From Astropecten irregularis (lineage: Eukaryota; Echinodermata; Asteroidea; Paxillosida; Astropectinidae): DNA of 64,000 nt. Shown here in pieces: positions 22,896 through 34,800 of the stretch; the stretch's first letter is position 1, and each line of letters opens with the position of its first letter. The notes below the pieces were generated by a model. That model saw only the letters and a program-made list of their open reading frames with translations. It was not told the origin of the DNA and did no database searches. The stretch is taken from contig OZ020253.1 of assembly GCA_963971285.1 (NCBI GenBank), positions 20,534,528 through 20,598,527 of the forward strand, given 5' to 3'. The translations under genes were made by a program, and so were the position numbers.

Positions 22896-23728
22896 GTATG
22901 CAATGAATCAATTAAGCAATAATATACTAACGTAAAAGAGTGAAAATGCACTCTTTGAAGAGTCATATCACTCTTTTAGTTTTAGAGTGAAGTTTGCATC
23001 GTTTTGAGTGATTTTTCACCCTGGCCCAGAGTGAAAACCACTCTAAAAGAGTGAAATAATCACCAGTTTTTTTAAGAGCCATAACTGTAGGACAATTCGA
23101 TTCTAAACGAGTGGTGTTTTTCACTGTTTTGCATTTAGAGCGTAGTAACGTTGTGGGGAGAACCCCAAACACGAACCTAATAAAAAACAAAAGATGTTCA
23201 GGAGACCCTGAACTCCAACAAATGATTAAATGAATACACTTAACTAAATGAAATCAAAATATGCTTTACATAAAAGCAACAATATTTATAGGGCGATGCC
23301 AGACAAGACAATTTTCACAGGCAATGAAGTCACCATTCCAACCGAATGATTTAGGACATACAAAGATGAAGTGTTATTTCTCCCTGGTGATTGGCTATAC
23401 TCCGTGTGATTTGGGACATTATAAAATTATAATGATATACTTGTAATATTCAACGATAAATCTACAATTGTATTTATCAATGCCAAATCCTGTGAATCTT
23501 CAAATGTATTAAATAATTGCGTTTACATTACTCCCAAAACCAGTAAATAAATACAATATAATTTCCTCAAGAAAAAAAAAACATGTGAGGGAATACTTTA
23601 TTGGTATACTGTGATTTAAAAGGAAATAATTTTTCTCGGGATAGTAACAATTTTTTGTAACCAATCAAACGAAGCACACATAAAGAAAACATTGTAAGTA
23701 TAGTCCAGAGGTAATCATCATATAGACC

Positions 23729-23962
23729 TGGGACCAATGGAGCTGTTAGGCACAAACAATTTGCTTTGCACAAAATGGGTTGCTCAATAAAACAAACCAC
23801 CATTAAACTTAATTCCATTTGATATTCATGGTCAGTAAACAACAGCCAAAGAACAATCACAAGTGATACACAACACATGGAAATTTGGTTGTTAATCCTG
23901 TTTAATTCCTAATTTCATGGTTAGCAAATTTGTGTGCCAAGTAGGCCCGTGAAATTGGCCCC
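23729..23962. mobile_element. MITE with GGGGCCAATTTCA termini, copy 3
   Basis: Equivalent in position to the copy at 7632 within the duplicated segment, so it probably predates the duplication. The right end GTGAAATTGGCCCC is intact. Confidence 0.7.
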
Positions 23963-24104
23963 GGCCTGTATAACTGTATACACTGTAGTTAATAATCATA
24001 ATTAACCATGCGCTAGGACTGATTGATGATTTGATTTTATGATTTTTCATCCATTTCACCTGATAAGGATTTGTTTATAAATCAGGAAAGACACCGATGC
24101 TAAT

Positions 24105-24875
24105 CAGCAGCATCACTGCAGCACTACTTATAGCCACTCATACAAAATACTTGTAGTTATAATTCCATATTAAATCCCCATCTGCGAGCAAGAACGGAGC
24201 AACATATCAACTGATCACAAAGTTGGTAAATAATTACAAACTTTCGCCAAAATTATTGTTGCCGATTTTTTTCCAATTTCGACTAAAACACATTCTTTCG
24301 GACTGAAAAAAAATAATTAATGATCACAATTAACGATGCGCGAGAATGCCCAATTTAAATTCCGAAAACTGAGACGATGGATGATATTATGTCTTTTCTT
24401 ATACATAATAACACTATACATGTAGTTTAATGGCTACTTGACTATAAGCTCCACTGAGCCTGCGGAAAGACTGAAATAAAATGGTTAAAGTAATCAAACC
24501 AATTGCCTTTACGTCTCAATTCGTCCCAACATGTAAACCTTCAAATCTCATTCAATCAAATTAAATTGTTTTCGAAGAGCCTATATATAAAGCCTGAATG
24601 TGCTTTCTAAGAACCAAGACATTGAATGTGAAAAGACAAACGCAATGGACATACACGAATTAAGATGTTCCCTCCCACACTTTGCATCCTTGGTAACTTT
24701 ATATCATAGAATTTTTTATCATATAGAATCGAGTAAGATTTGCGGAGACACATAACATTCCTCTGGAAGGTGTGTGGTCCTGAGAAGGACCAATCGGAGA
24801 ACGTCGAGAATGAGGATCACACACCTTTCGAGAAGAGTGTTCTCCGCAAGTCTTACCCAATTCTATGTGAAATAC
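24105..24875. other. 3' flank of the opsin gene
   Basis: Presumed opsin 3' UTR (minus strand) and flank. An inverted pair around 24738-24795 and 24800-24860 (TAAGATTTGCGGAGA...GGTGTGTG with CACACACC...TCTCCGCAAG) could form a hairpin. No gene is seen. Confidence 0.45.
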
Positions 24876-27800
24876 TCAAACATTCGTGTCTGCTTCTGTG
24901 GCATCAGAAGATGACTGTAGAGGTACATTGTTTGGGACATGGAAGTGTGGAAATGAACATGCCCGACTGAAATTTCCTCGGCTTGAAGGACGAGGGATGT
25001 CCTCTACTCGAACGGCATTGGTGTTAACAATGAAATTGCCAGGCCCTGTAGAGGGACCAGGGATATCCTCTACTGGAACGGCACGGGTGTTAACGATCTT
25101 TTCATCAATAATCATTTCCAATGGATTGTTCAAATGGACTACTTTGGTAGACGTTTGTTTCGAGAATTTGCCTCTGAACGGTAGTTTCAACTTATTGTTG
25201 GTTCCTTGGATTGATGCAACTGGTTTTGTTTTAAGACCACCACAAGGACCAACACGTGCGGCATTATGGTGTTTGGCCGCGCTGACGGGATGGAGATCGG
25301 TATCAATGTTGATTGTGATGTTGTAGCACCTGCATCCACAGCAACAAGGAAGCAACTTCATATCATTCTTGAATTTCTGGTTGAAGACAACGTAGATGAT
25401 GGGGTTGTATATGGCTGATGATTTGGCGCAGAGGATTGCTACATACGTCATAGACGTCAATTCCGATGCGTCACGTACAAATGCCATGAAAGACAGAACG
25501 GCATACGGAGTCCATGCCAATACATACGCTATGGTTACAGCTATTGACGACTGTATGGAAGTAATAATAAGGAATCAGGCGTATGAGGATTATTGGAAGA
25601 CCAAAACCAAAATAGGATTAGATTTCGTACAAATTATTATAATTTGTTCACACGTTTTTTTCGCTTTAGGATATACATGTACAAGTAGGGAAGTGGGGAT
25701 TGAGAGAAAAGTGGGTGGGGGAATAGATGAAAGCGGGAAAATGTAAGAAAGGGAGGAGAGAAACAAAAAGGAGAAAACGTGCGGCTGGGGCGACGATTTT
25801 TCATTGGGGGGGGGGGGGGGGGGGGTGCGCCCCGCTCCCCTGCCTACACCACTGGATGCGTGATCAGTGATTCGCCAAATCCAGAGAAAAAAATGTATGA
25901 TGCAGACTAACAACTGAGGTGAATAAAGTCTCATCAAATAACCACAGGAGAAACTGACTGAATTTTAAAGTCATTGAAAAGTTAACAAAGAAAAATTGAC
26001 TGGAGCGGGATTCGAACCGGCGACCTCCTGAATACCGTACAGGCGCTCTACCCGACTGAGCCATCCAGCTCATTCCCCTATCATACAGCGAATGCTTACA
26101 TTCCAATTGCTCAATTATACACTGACTAAATCTGGACGTAGATTAGACACTCTTTCCTTTCATTTGTTAGTAGCCTACTTTAATCATAATTAAGGCCTAC
26201 CTTAATCAAGCGAACTTCCACAGAGAAGTTTGTGAAGTGGTTCGTACGTACTCGAAGCACTCTCCTTCGATATCTAAACATCTCTTTAGTTATGGCGGTA
26301 TAACAAAGCACCAACACCAACAAAGGTAAAGTGAAGCAAAATATGAATACGCATATCAGATATGCCTGGTCACTTGGTATCCTGCTTGCCCAGTCCAGTG
26401 TACATGAGGTGTGGAATGGCTCTTTGGCATATCTGAAAATGATAATAATAGGTATACAATAATTGATTGGAGTTAGGAGGACTTTACGTTTCGATCCGAC
26501 CAGGATCTTTATCAAAGTCGTAAAAGACGTAACGTACCTACTCCAGCCAATGATGGGTAAAATCGACCAGAATAAACAATAACCCCAAACTGCGACGACA
26601 ACTTTCGGCATTTGTCCGGTAAAAAAAGTCTCTCCTGCATGAAAATAGAATCCAAAACTCCGTATCAATCATGATATTATGGTTAGGTTGGGGTTTTTTT
26701 TACACGTAAGTCTTGCTTTACAGTTATCAGATTAAGACTGAACCGATGCAAAATTGTCAAGTTGAAGCATTATTGGCACTCAAGGTATATCACAACAACC
26801 TGTTTATAATTATGTCATTCTTGATTGGGGTCAAACATAATTATATGAATAATTATTTTTGATATATTTACACAACGGGCTTTAAATCTCGTGGATGGAA
26901 TAATCACTTGGCATTTTCACCTATAATACAAGGGAGGGGCTCATCCCGGGGAATGGATGTTCTCGAGATAACTCTGTGTCAGGGTTCATACTAAAATAAA
27001 TTATAAAGCTTTTTCTATAAAACTTTCCATTCGTGTTATCCGCCGAGGACAAATGATATTTAAATCAATTGTGAATGCACTGATTTAATTACCGTGGCGT
27101 TTTCTGCAAAGTCTCCAATATCGGCCAAGAGCAATTACAGACAGCGTTGTCATACTGTTCAGACCAAACAGAAATCCGCAAAACCCGTACCAAGTACATC
27201 CAGTGTCTCCGAATGCCCACTGTAAGGAAGGAGGAAAGACAGAAATAAAGAAACAAATAAACTAAGAAACAAACCAACAAACAGACAGACAATTAAACAA
27301 CTTAACAAAGCAAAACCTGTACCTGTACCTGTACACCCAGTTTCTCCGAAGGCCCAATGTAAGACTTTTGAATCAGTTCAACGGGTACTTTATTGTCTCA
27401 ATACATGAACATCAAAAAGATTGTTCCAATTAATACACATTAACTATTACAAAAGAAACAAACAAAGAAACAATTAAACACCCCCAATATCTTGAAATGC
27501 TTACCTTATCAAGAAACCCTGATATAGAGGCTAAAGGATAACCAGTCAAAGAGACTAGTAGATCCGATACTGCAAGATTCACCGTCAGGTAGTCAAGTTG
27601 TTTCAGTTTCTTGCGCTTACGGATTGCAAAGAGGAGAACAGCACCATTGCCGATGCAGGATATAATGACTGTGAATTGAAAAATAATTATGTTGCTCAAC
27701 ATGGTCAAAACTAAGACGAATATCATCATATTATCATCAATATTGGCAACAAAGTGATTATGATTACAATCATATGAGGTCTGAGAATTACATAATATGA

Positions 27801-28885
27801 ATTCATGACCGTAGTTGATTAAGATTATTAATATTCATGACTGTAGTTTATGTTTTTCATTTTCAATTGAAATGGTAAAGTTAAAGGTAGTATCAGACCA
27901 AAACAGAAATGTTCACAGATTTACGTATAACTTACAGGGTATGAAGATGGTTGTGGTAGAAACCTACCGTTAAAATTGTTCCGCTTGAAATTGTGTATTT
28001 ATTCAGAATTTAGTAAAACAATGACCGAAAATCTTTTTTATCTTTTAAAAGATCAAAAATAAAAGAGAAAAGACTTTAAAAATACTGCGGTTGTTTTTCA
28101 CTGTTTTCTCAAAAAGTGGGAACCTTACGGAACTGAAATTTTCACAGATGACTGTTGCTGTATCTTCCTTGATATTTGTGCCCATGAATATGTATTTCTT
28201 TGATAAAAACCAAAGTATGATAGTACCTTTAACGGCTTTTTCAACGGCTCATCTTTTCAAAGTAATGATTGTTTATATGTGGAATTGTAAGAATAATTCC
28301 ATGAGGTGACAGATCGCCTCGAGGAATGGAACATTATTTTCATCTACGAATTTTGTATTGACTAAATAAATGAATGAAAACAGTACCTTACAAATCTAGC
28401 GATACATTCTGTAACAAACAATTTAAACAAACAGCATCAGCGCAAAGTAGCAGTGACATTATACCAGGCGCGGTTCTAGAGCCAACATTTTGGGGGGGCT
28501 AGAAGAGCCATTATTTTTGGGGGGGCTAGAAGACCCAATATTTTGGGTTCTTCTAACACTCGCTTCTGCTATGTCTTATTAGGGGTCGAAAAACGTGCAC
28601 ATTATAGCCCACACAACGCGTTTTTATGTAATTGGCGCTTAATAACTGAAAAAATATAGTATTTTCAAGAAATTTTTTTTCACTTGCAATTTTTTTTGGG
28701 GGGGGCTAGACACAATTTTTGGGGGGCTACAGCCCCCCTAGCCCCCCCCCCCCGGAGAACCGCGCCTGCATTATACCAAAATAAGCTGTCTTTTATAATT
28801 ACATGTACTTACTGATTAATAAGATGACGATGCCAGAAATAATCCCTGGTAAAGCGGATACGTCGGGCACAGGCGTGTTGGTCAT
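24876..28885 (-). CDS. Opsin, neuropsin/RGR/Go-like group
   Basis: A seven-helix light receptor or retinal photoisomerase. Coding exons, minus strand: 28813-28885, 27505-27668, 27093-27219, 26538-26634, 26201-26432 and 24876-25550. They total 1368 nt or 455 aa, all phases consistent. The retinal-binding lysine is K274 (bovine 296) in AKSSAIYNPIIY. The disulfide pair is C87/C164 (110/187). The counterion glutamate is E158 (181) in KEPFHTSCTLDW, and position 113 is tyrosine. Helix 6 has LAWTPY. The usual D/ERY reads GRY (residues 111-113), as in RGR-type opsins, while extracellular loop 2 looks most like neuropsin (opsin-5). The roughly 160-residue tail holds a cysteine cluster (C300-C306, likely palmitoylated) and an internal VEDIP repeat. 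The extracellular N-terminus is very short. Opsin identity is secure, the subfamily is not. Confidence 0.93.
25930..26075 (-). mobile_element. tRNA-derived SINE in an opsin intron
   Basis: The minus strand has box A (TGGCTCAGTCGG) and box B (GGTTCGAATCC) at tRNA spacing. A shared body follows: AATTTTTCTTTGTTAACTTT, then TCAATGACTTTAA with small changes. Decayed copies of the body lie at 47848-47947 and 50330-50395. C at tRNA position 33 and broken stems argue against a working tRNA. Confidence 0.75.
26459..26520. repeat. Half copy of a foldback repeat
   Basis: TTGGAGTTAGGAGGACTTTA then GTTTCGATCC matches one arm of the foldback at 40203-40307. It occupies most of the 105-base opsin intron 4. 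Confidence 0.55.
27881..28232 (+). mobile_element. TTAA-target MITE in opsin intron 1
   Basis: TTAAAGGTAGTATCAGACC at the left and ATGATAGTACCTTTAA at the right, with the central GATC palindrome slightly decayed. TTAA borders are intact. Confidence 0.85.
28465..28768. mobile_element. 304-bp hAT-type MITE (CAGGCGCGGTTCT), copy 1
   Basis: Terminal repeats CAGGCGCGGTTCT and AGAACCGCGCCTG. The perfect 8-bp duplication CATTATAC lies at 28457-28464 and 28769-28776. It sits in opsin intron 1. The second copy at 55021 has the same length and the opposite orientation. Confidence 0.9.
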
Positions 28886-31880
28886 AATTACTGCTGGAAT
28901 TCGTGTACAGGGTTCCAATCTGGTAATTTCATTCAAATGAGATTGCAACCACAATTCGCGGTGGGTGGGAAAAGGGATTTGGGTTTGTAGAGCAAATGAA
29001 AATTAAAATATTTTGGCTTTATGTTTGGGGGAAACAAATTAATGATAAAACCACGTAGACGGCATTCAAAGCAAATACAGATACAGATACAGGTTACACA
29101 GATACAGGTAATACGTACCTTATTTATCAAAGTAAAAGATGTAAAATGGTTAGAAAATAAATTGTTGAAACGAGAGCGCAGAGAATGAATGCAATGGCGC
29201 CGAAGCTCATTAGTTAATCACGTTACACGGATTGGTGTTGATAGAATCTTCGCCTGTCAGTCACGTCTAATGCATCACATCAAAGTCTAATTTTATACAA
29301 TGTAGGCATAATAGTCTGCCCCACTGAATCAATTCAGTGATTGAATTGGGATGTTTTTCCACGAAACAGCGATGTTTATTCTTCCCACTCATTGACATCA
29401 CATTCTTCCTTGTTGTACTTTTATACTAATATAGCAACCTAACCTTGCATTTGTGCGGTATCATGATGTTCCGTTCGTTGTCATGGTTACTGGTGCCGTC
29501 CTTTGTGCTATAATGCCTCAGCTGCATGGGCAGACGGATGTACATGTAATTAGCGATGACCACCACGTAGCCCGTCCTCCTTAATGATTGTGCGTGTTGT
29601 TTTGATCTTTCTTTCAAGATTGTAAGTCATGTTCCCACCGCGTGAGCTTGATCCTCCTCAAGCAGAACTGATCCAGTCTGAAAGGTCAGAGCAGAGTTGA
29701 AATTATTTGCTGAGAGGGGGAGAGAGAGAGCGAGGGGGAGGGACGTATTCAATATCGCCAAAGGCGGCATTGTTCCAATTGTGTATAATATTAAAGACCT
29801 TTTGTTCATTAAAGACCTTTGTTTATCATAGATAAATGATTAAGACAGGATACTGAAACGAACGACCGAAAAATTACAAATAGGCCTAATGCATGATGTG
29901 TAATTATGTACACCGTAGTACACGTACAGTAAACGCCTTCAGTATAGGCCTATTAACAACATAGGGAGACCAGTTTTCGTTAAGTCAGCGAAGGTTAGGG
30001 CGACCATTGTACTCAGGGAGACATTTGTAGGTCGTCTTAACGTCCTAGCTACCTTTAATACACATTCTTACCGTCCAAATGTTAATATAAGACAGAGATC
30101 TAAGGCTCTCCATACGAACATAATATTTTAATGTCAATTTCAAGTTAATTGGTTTGGATGTTTATTGTGTATGTGTAGAAATAGGTAGGCCTAAGTAAGT
30201 AAATAATAACATTGGTCTGCGGCTGAAAGGGAGGGGGGGGGGGTGCTAGGGGTGCTAGGGGTGCAACTCCCACCCCCTCTAGATCCGCCATCATATAATT
30301 ATAGTATTCAAAGTTACGCGCGTGCGCATGTCGGATATGCAGTGAATGCATGTCGGACATAAGCCGGCGTCGGCTGCGATTGGTCAGAAGCAAATTGGGG
30401 CGGGGGTCTTTATAATACAATGTCTATAAATATGAGGCATCGTGTTTAGTCAAGTTAATTTTAATGCATTTTATATACAAAAAAAATGTGTGGCATAAAA
30501 GACATTGAAAGAGTTTTTAATTTGGAAGTTTAACAATGTCTGTCAACAACATTTGTTTGGAAACATTCGGCGGACCATACCAACAAGCCTGTGTTAAAAT
30601 TTGAATTAGGTATACAAACATAACGTTGATAATTAAAGGGCGGCTGCAGTGCTTTTTTTAGTGAGGTTATTTTATTGCCTTCATACAGAGAATATACTGA
30701 CAGATAATGAATGGCAAGTCTTATTTTGGTTTCAAACCAGCATTTGGTTTTCCCTTGAATGGCTTTGTAAAACGGGGGATTTTCATGTATTATACTCATG
30801 TAGGGAACCAACAGCAAAAATATAATGAAAAAACATAAGAAATGAAGAGGCAAACTTGACCCACAGAAATGGTTTGGTAAAAAAATTACACCACCAGTTC
30901 AGTGAAAGGAACATATTCGGCAAAATAAAACCCATGAGGAGGAAAAGGTCTGTCAGAAAACCTTTAAAACAACCGCAACTTTCTGTGCACAAATCAATTG
31001 GGTTTTTGCTCTCAGTTCCCCAGATGACATCACAGTTTTGCTCATGAATATGGAAATGCTAATTAGCATACAAACCAAAAAACCTGATTTTAACCCTCAG
31101 TCAGTGTGAGGAACAGGGTAAAATCACAGTCCCCATGTACAGTTTTTTTATTGGTACATGTTCAAGCCATAATGTTCCCATTGCAGAGACCCTTTAATGT
31201 ACTATCAGGGACACCGTCAAAAGATTTTTCCTTGCACTACTTTTGGAGCAAGGAGTGACCTTCGATCTTTACAATCCTCGGTAGGCCTTATGTGAAACTG
31301 GGTAGAGTACACTTATGGTAATTTGTATAATACGTCATCAGGTCATTAATAAGTGCGAGCTTATGAATCATTCATTACAGTTTTTTCATACATGATTATA
31401 AAACTAATTCTGTTAAATAATTATTAACTCGTGGCGCCCCAACAGTTTATATAAACTTGAATAAAGCTAGTTGTCTGTGAACATTTCTGTTGTAACCAAT
31501 CCTGTGATGTGGAGTTCCTTAGGCTTGGCCTATGCACTTTCTGTGTCCTCTCACACAATTTTAATTTCGTTTCATCTTGGAGTTATAGGGTTAAATACCC
31601 CCAGGGCCCGGGGTCGACACCCATGGAGAGCCTGACGAAATGCCATAATAATGACAAGGAGAACATAACCATAGAGATACATTTACTATTTAGTATGTAT
31701 CTCTATGACAAGAACATATAATTAAAGATACACATAACATTAATAAAGACATGTATCTATTTCTACCTCCATGGCGCTACCGCGCCGACGTTCCAATGTG
31801 ATGAATATTCATAAGACCTTTGTAGCCAATGACATTACGTAAGTGTACTCTAAGCATTGGGATATAATTCTTTTAATTCC
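28886..31880. other. Intergenic between opsin and ABCD3
   Basis: The two genes diverge here, so both promoters should lie in it. I see a short GA-rich run (29719-29745), a G-run followed by GGTGCTAGG units near 30230-30260, and a right-end-like piece (ATTGGTCAGAA...GGGGCGGG) near 30380. A small hairpin of AGAGATACAT / ATGTATCTCT type lies near 31673-31705. No gene is supported. Confidence 0.45.
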
Positions 31881-34800
31881 ATGTCCAAGATGGCGCCGGT
31901 GTTGAGTAAAGTATTTTCCAGCCGGGTTTCTGCCGTAGTTGTCACTGGGGCTTTTCTGGTTCACTACATCAGGAAAAATCGCAAGAAAGCAAATATCCGT
32001 AGGGTGGAAAGGTTAGTTGATAAATTAAAAGATAATTTAGGACTAAACTAACGCTAGGGGAAAAATTCCACTGACGACCATCACAATTCACATGCATATC
32101 ACTTGTCATGCTTGTGCCGGCTTTTTGTGCACAATGTCTATGGAACCAGCAGAACTAGTATGGGCTATGGGTCAGCGGAGCTGAGGGCGTTTTCAGATAA
32201 ATGGCTCCCGCTGCGGAGATTTGAAGTAGGCCTAACTTAGTTAGTAACTAGTGGGCCTACTACTACTAACAGTTAGAAGAATTAAAGATTAGATGGTGAT
32301 ACTGTTAACATTTTTCTGACTGAAGTGAAATGCTGTTTTTATCCAGAAAAGAATAAAACCAATGACCAAAAACCATTTTGATATTTTAAAGATCTGAAAT
32401 AACGGTGAAAAGACTTAAGAAATATTGTGGGTGTTTTTCATTCTTTTCTCAAAAAGTGGGCACTGTATGGGACTGAAAATTTCACAGATGACTGTTACTT
32501 GATCTTGCTTATCAGGGCTCAAATTTTGTTTAAAAGCTCGTCTAACGTTAGAAACTGAAGCATTTTACTAGACCTGAACTATTTTCACTAGGCCTATATG
32601 GCATTCATGTACAGGAAAACCGTAATTCTATGCAACGGTCACAAATCATCAATTTAGGAACAATTTTATTTGTGCGAGAAAAACAAGACTAGACAGCCGG
32701 ACTAGTGCAGTACACACTTTACTAGACCGACACTGAAATCACTAGACTCGGTCCACGGTCTAGTGGATATCTTGAGCCTTGCTTATTTGTGCACACGAAT
32801 CTGAATTTCTTTTACAAAAACCAAAGTATGACTATGATATTACTTTTAATACCTAAATGGCACTATTGAACCATTTCTCCTTGATCAAATCAAAGCCATG
32901 AAGCGCACATGTACAGTTTGGTACTGGTGATGTTACAAACCTTGGATGAAAGATTTTTCATTGAAACTTAAATCTGTCTTAAAATGTTCTTTTTCAGTGT
33001 GGCAGATTTACCAGCCAGTGTAGATGTAAGTACACATAAACTGAATTAAAGAAGGCCTATAGATGTCACTAACATCACTGATTACATACATGTACATGCA
33101 TGCATAATTTTCCTTCAACATTTGAAATTTGTAGACTGGCAACTAGCTTTGTATGCGTGACAGGGCAGGCTTTATCGCATACTGGTACATAGTTATGTAA
33201 TAGAAGGCAGCATTGCCTTGTTTATAATGAGGGAAAATTATATATTCTTCACTAGGCCTTTTCACACTACAGGTATAACATTTTTAATGTCAAGAGTTGA
33301 ATTCGTACACGGGACCACCCTGTGCCAACTCTTCAAAGTTTTGGTCATTATGTGCACAGTTCAGTAGGATACATGAATTGAGTCAGAAAGCTCATAAAAC
33401 CTGTGTTATTTTCTTTTGTCAAATCTTTTTGGATGTCAGAAGGATTAGGTTCTACATTCCTTCAGGAGCAGGCAAGAAAAAAAAACACATTTTAAAAAGA
33501 CCATGCCTGACTAGTCAGTTGTCAATTACCCGTATTTAATTGGTTATTTCTTTACTCCTCCCTTTTATATTGCAGGAGCAACCTATCGTGAAAAAGTCCA
33601 AAAAAGACAGGGCAGCAGTTGACATCGTTTTCTTGAAGTAAGCCATCCTGAGTTTGCCCCAAAAGATAAAAATTTGTTTACAAATACATGTACATTGTAT
33701 CCAATTCTTTAACCTTAACCCAGAATGTATACAGGCCACGTTACCTTTCAGCGTTGCCTGAATAAGTCCAGGTTTACTTTGCTTCAGGTACCTTATTGTC
33801 TTTGGACATGTAAGCTACCAGAATTTAGGGATAAGATGACATTTAATCATTCTGCATGGAGACAGCTAGACAGCCCAATAGACCAATCCAGTAAGCCCCT
33901 CTCACTGGAAGCCCCTCCCACTGTTCATGTGGGTAATAAATAGATGCTCCTTTCTATTGTCAGACTGTATGATATAGTTGTGCACTTCATATGTGCAGGT
34001 AATCATGTTGGACTTACGTTAATGCATTCATGTCAGACATAAACCACAGATCCCTGTCATTGGTAAAAATTAACGGGCTAGGGCTTAATGGATCCTATTA
34101 CAGGTGTCAAAGATGAATGATTAAACCTATTAGAAATGATATTCTTTCTGGTATATTCCTTGCAGGCGTTTGGTTCGAGTTATTCGAGTTCTTGTACCAG
34201 GATGGTTCTCTGCAGAGGTAACTAATGCTACATGTACACTTGTCAAGAAGGATAATTAATAGTATGATCTTAAACCGACACCAAGAAAATAAAACTGGGC
34301 TACAGTGGCAATAACTAGGGCTACCAAAGAATCCTTTCTTTGGCAGCCATTGCCACTGTAGTACCTAGGCAATAACCAGGGACACCATGTCAATGACAAG
34401 GGCCGCCAAAGAATTGACAAGGGCCACCAATGCAAATTACTGGGGCATCAAGGCGATTGCCTCCACTTCATTGTTTATTTGTCAAAGCTTACTTTATGCC
34501 TGGATGAAACAAAATAAGATGTTATGAAATGAAACTGTTTTCATTGTCCAATGTTTTATAGGTAGGATACCTGGGATTAGTTGCAGTAGCATTGATGGCA
34601 AGAACATATTGCGATGTTTGGATGATCCAAAATGGAACAGCAATTGAAAGGTAATCATCTTACACATAAACAGTGAAGTCATCGAATGAAAACAAATTTC
34701 CTGTATCCAGAATTTAGCCTGTGACATCTACATCCTTTGGTCTTGCAAGGAAAGCAGTGTCAATCCCGCTGAATTCTTATATTTCTTATATTTTGTCATT

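Larger units (their letters stand above)
22279..24104 (+). repeat. 2-kb duplicated segment, copy 2
   Basis: Direct-orientation copy of 5876-7974, with the same order of blocks and the same GGGGCCAATTTCA-type MITE at 23729. It lacks a stretch of about 600 bp found in copy 1 (about 6960-7560) and carries its own TTAA MITE at 22524. Confidence 0.75.

Noticed and set aside
25999-26072. tRNA gene on the minus strand
   Set aside because: Box A and box B are good, but position 33 is C, several stem pairs fail, and the adjacent body recurs elsewhere. It is a SINE head.
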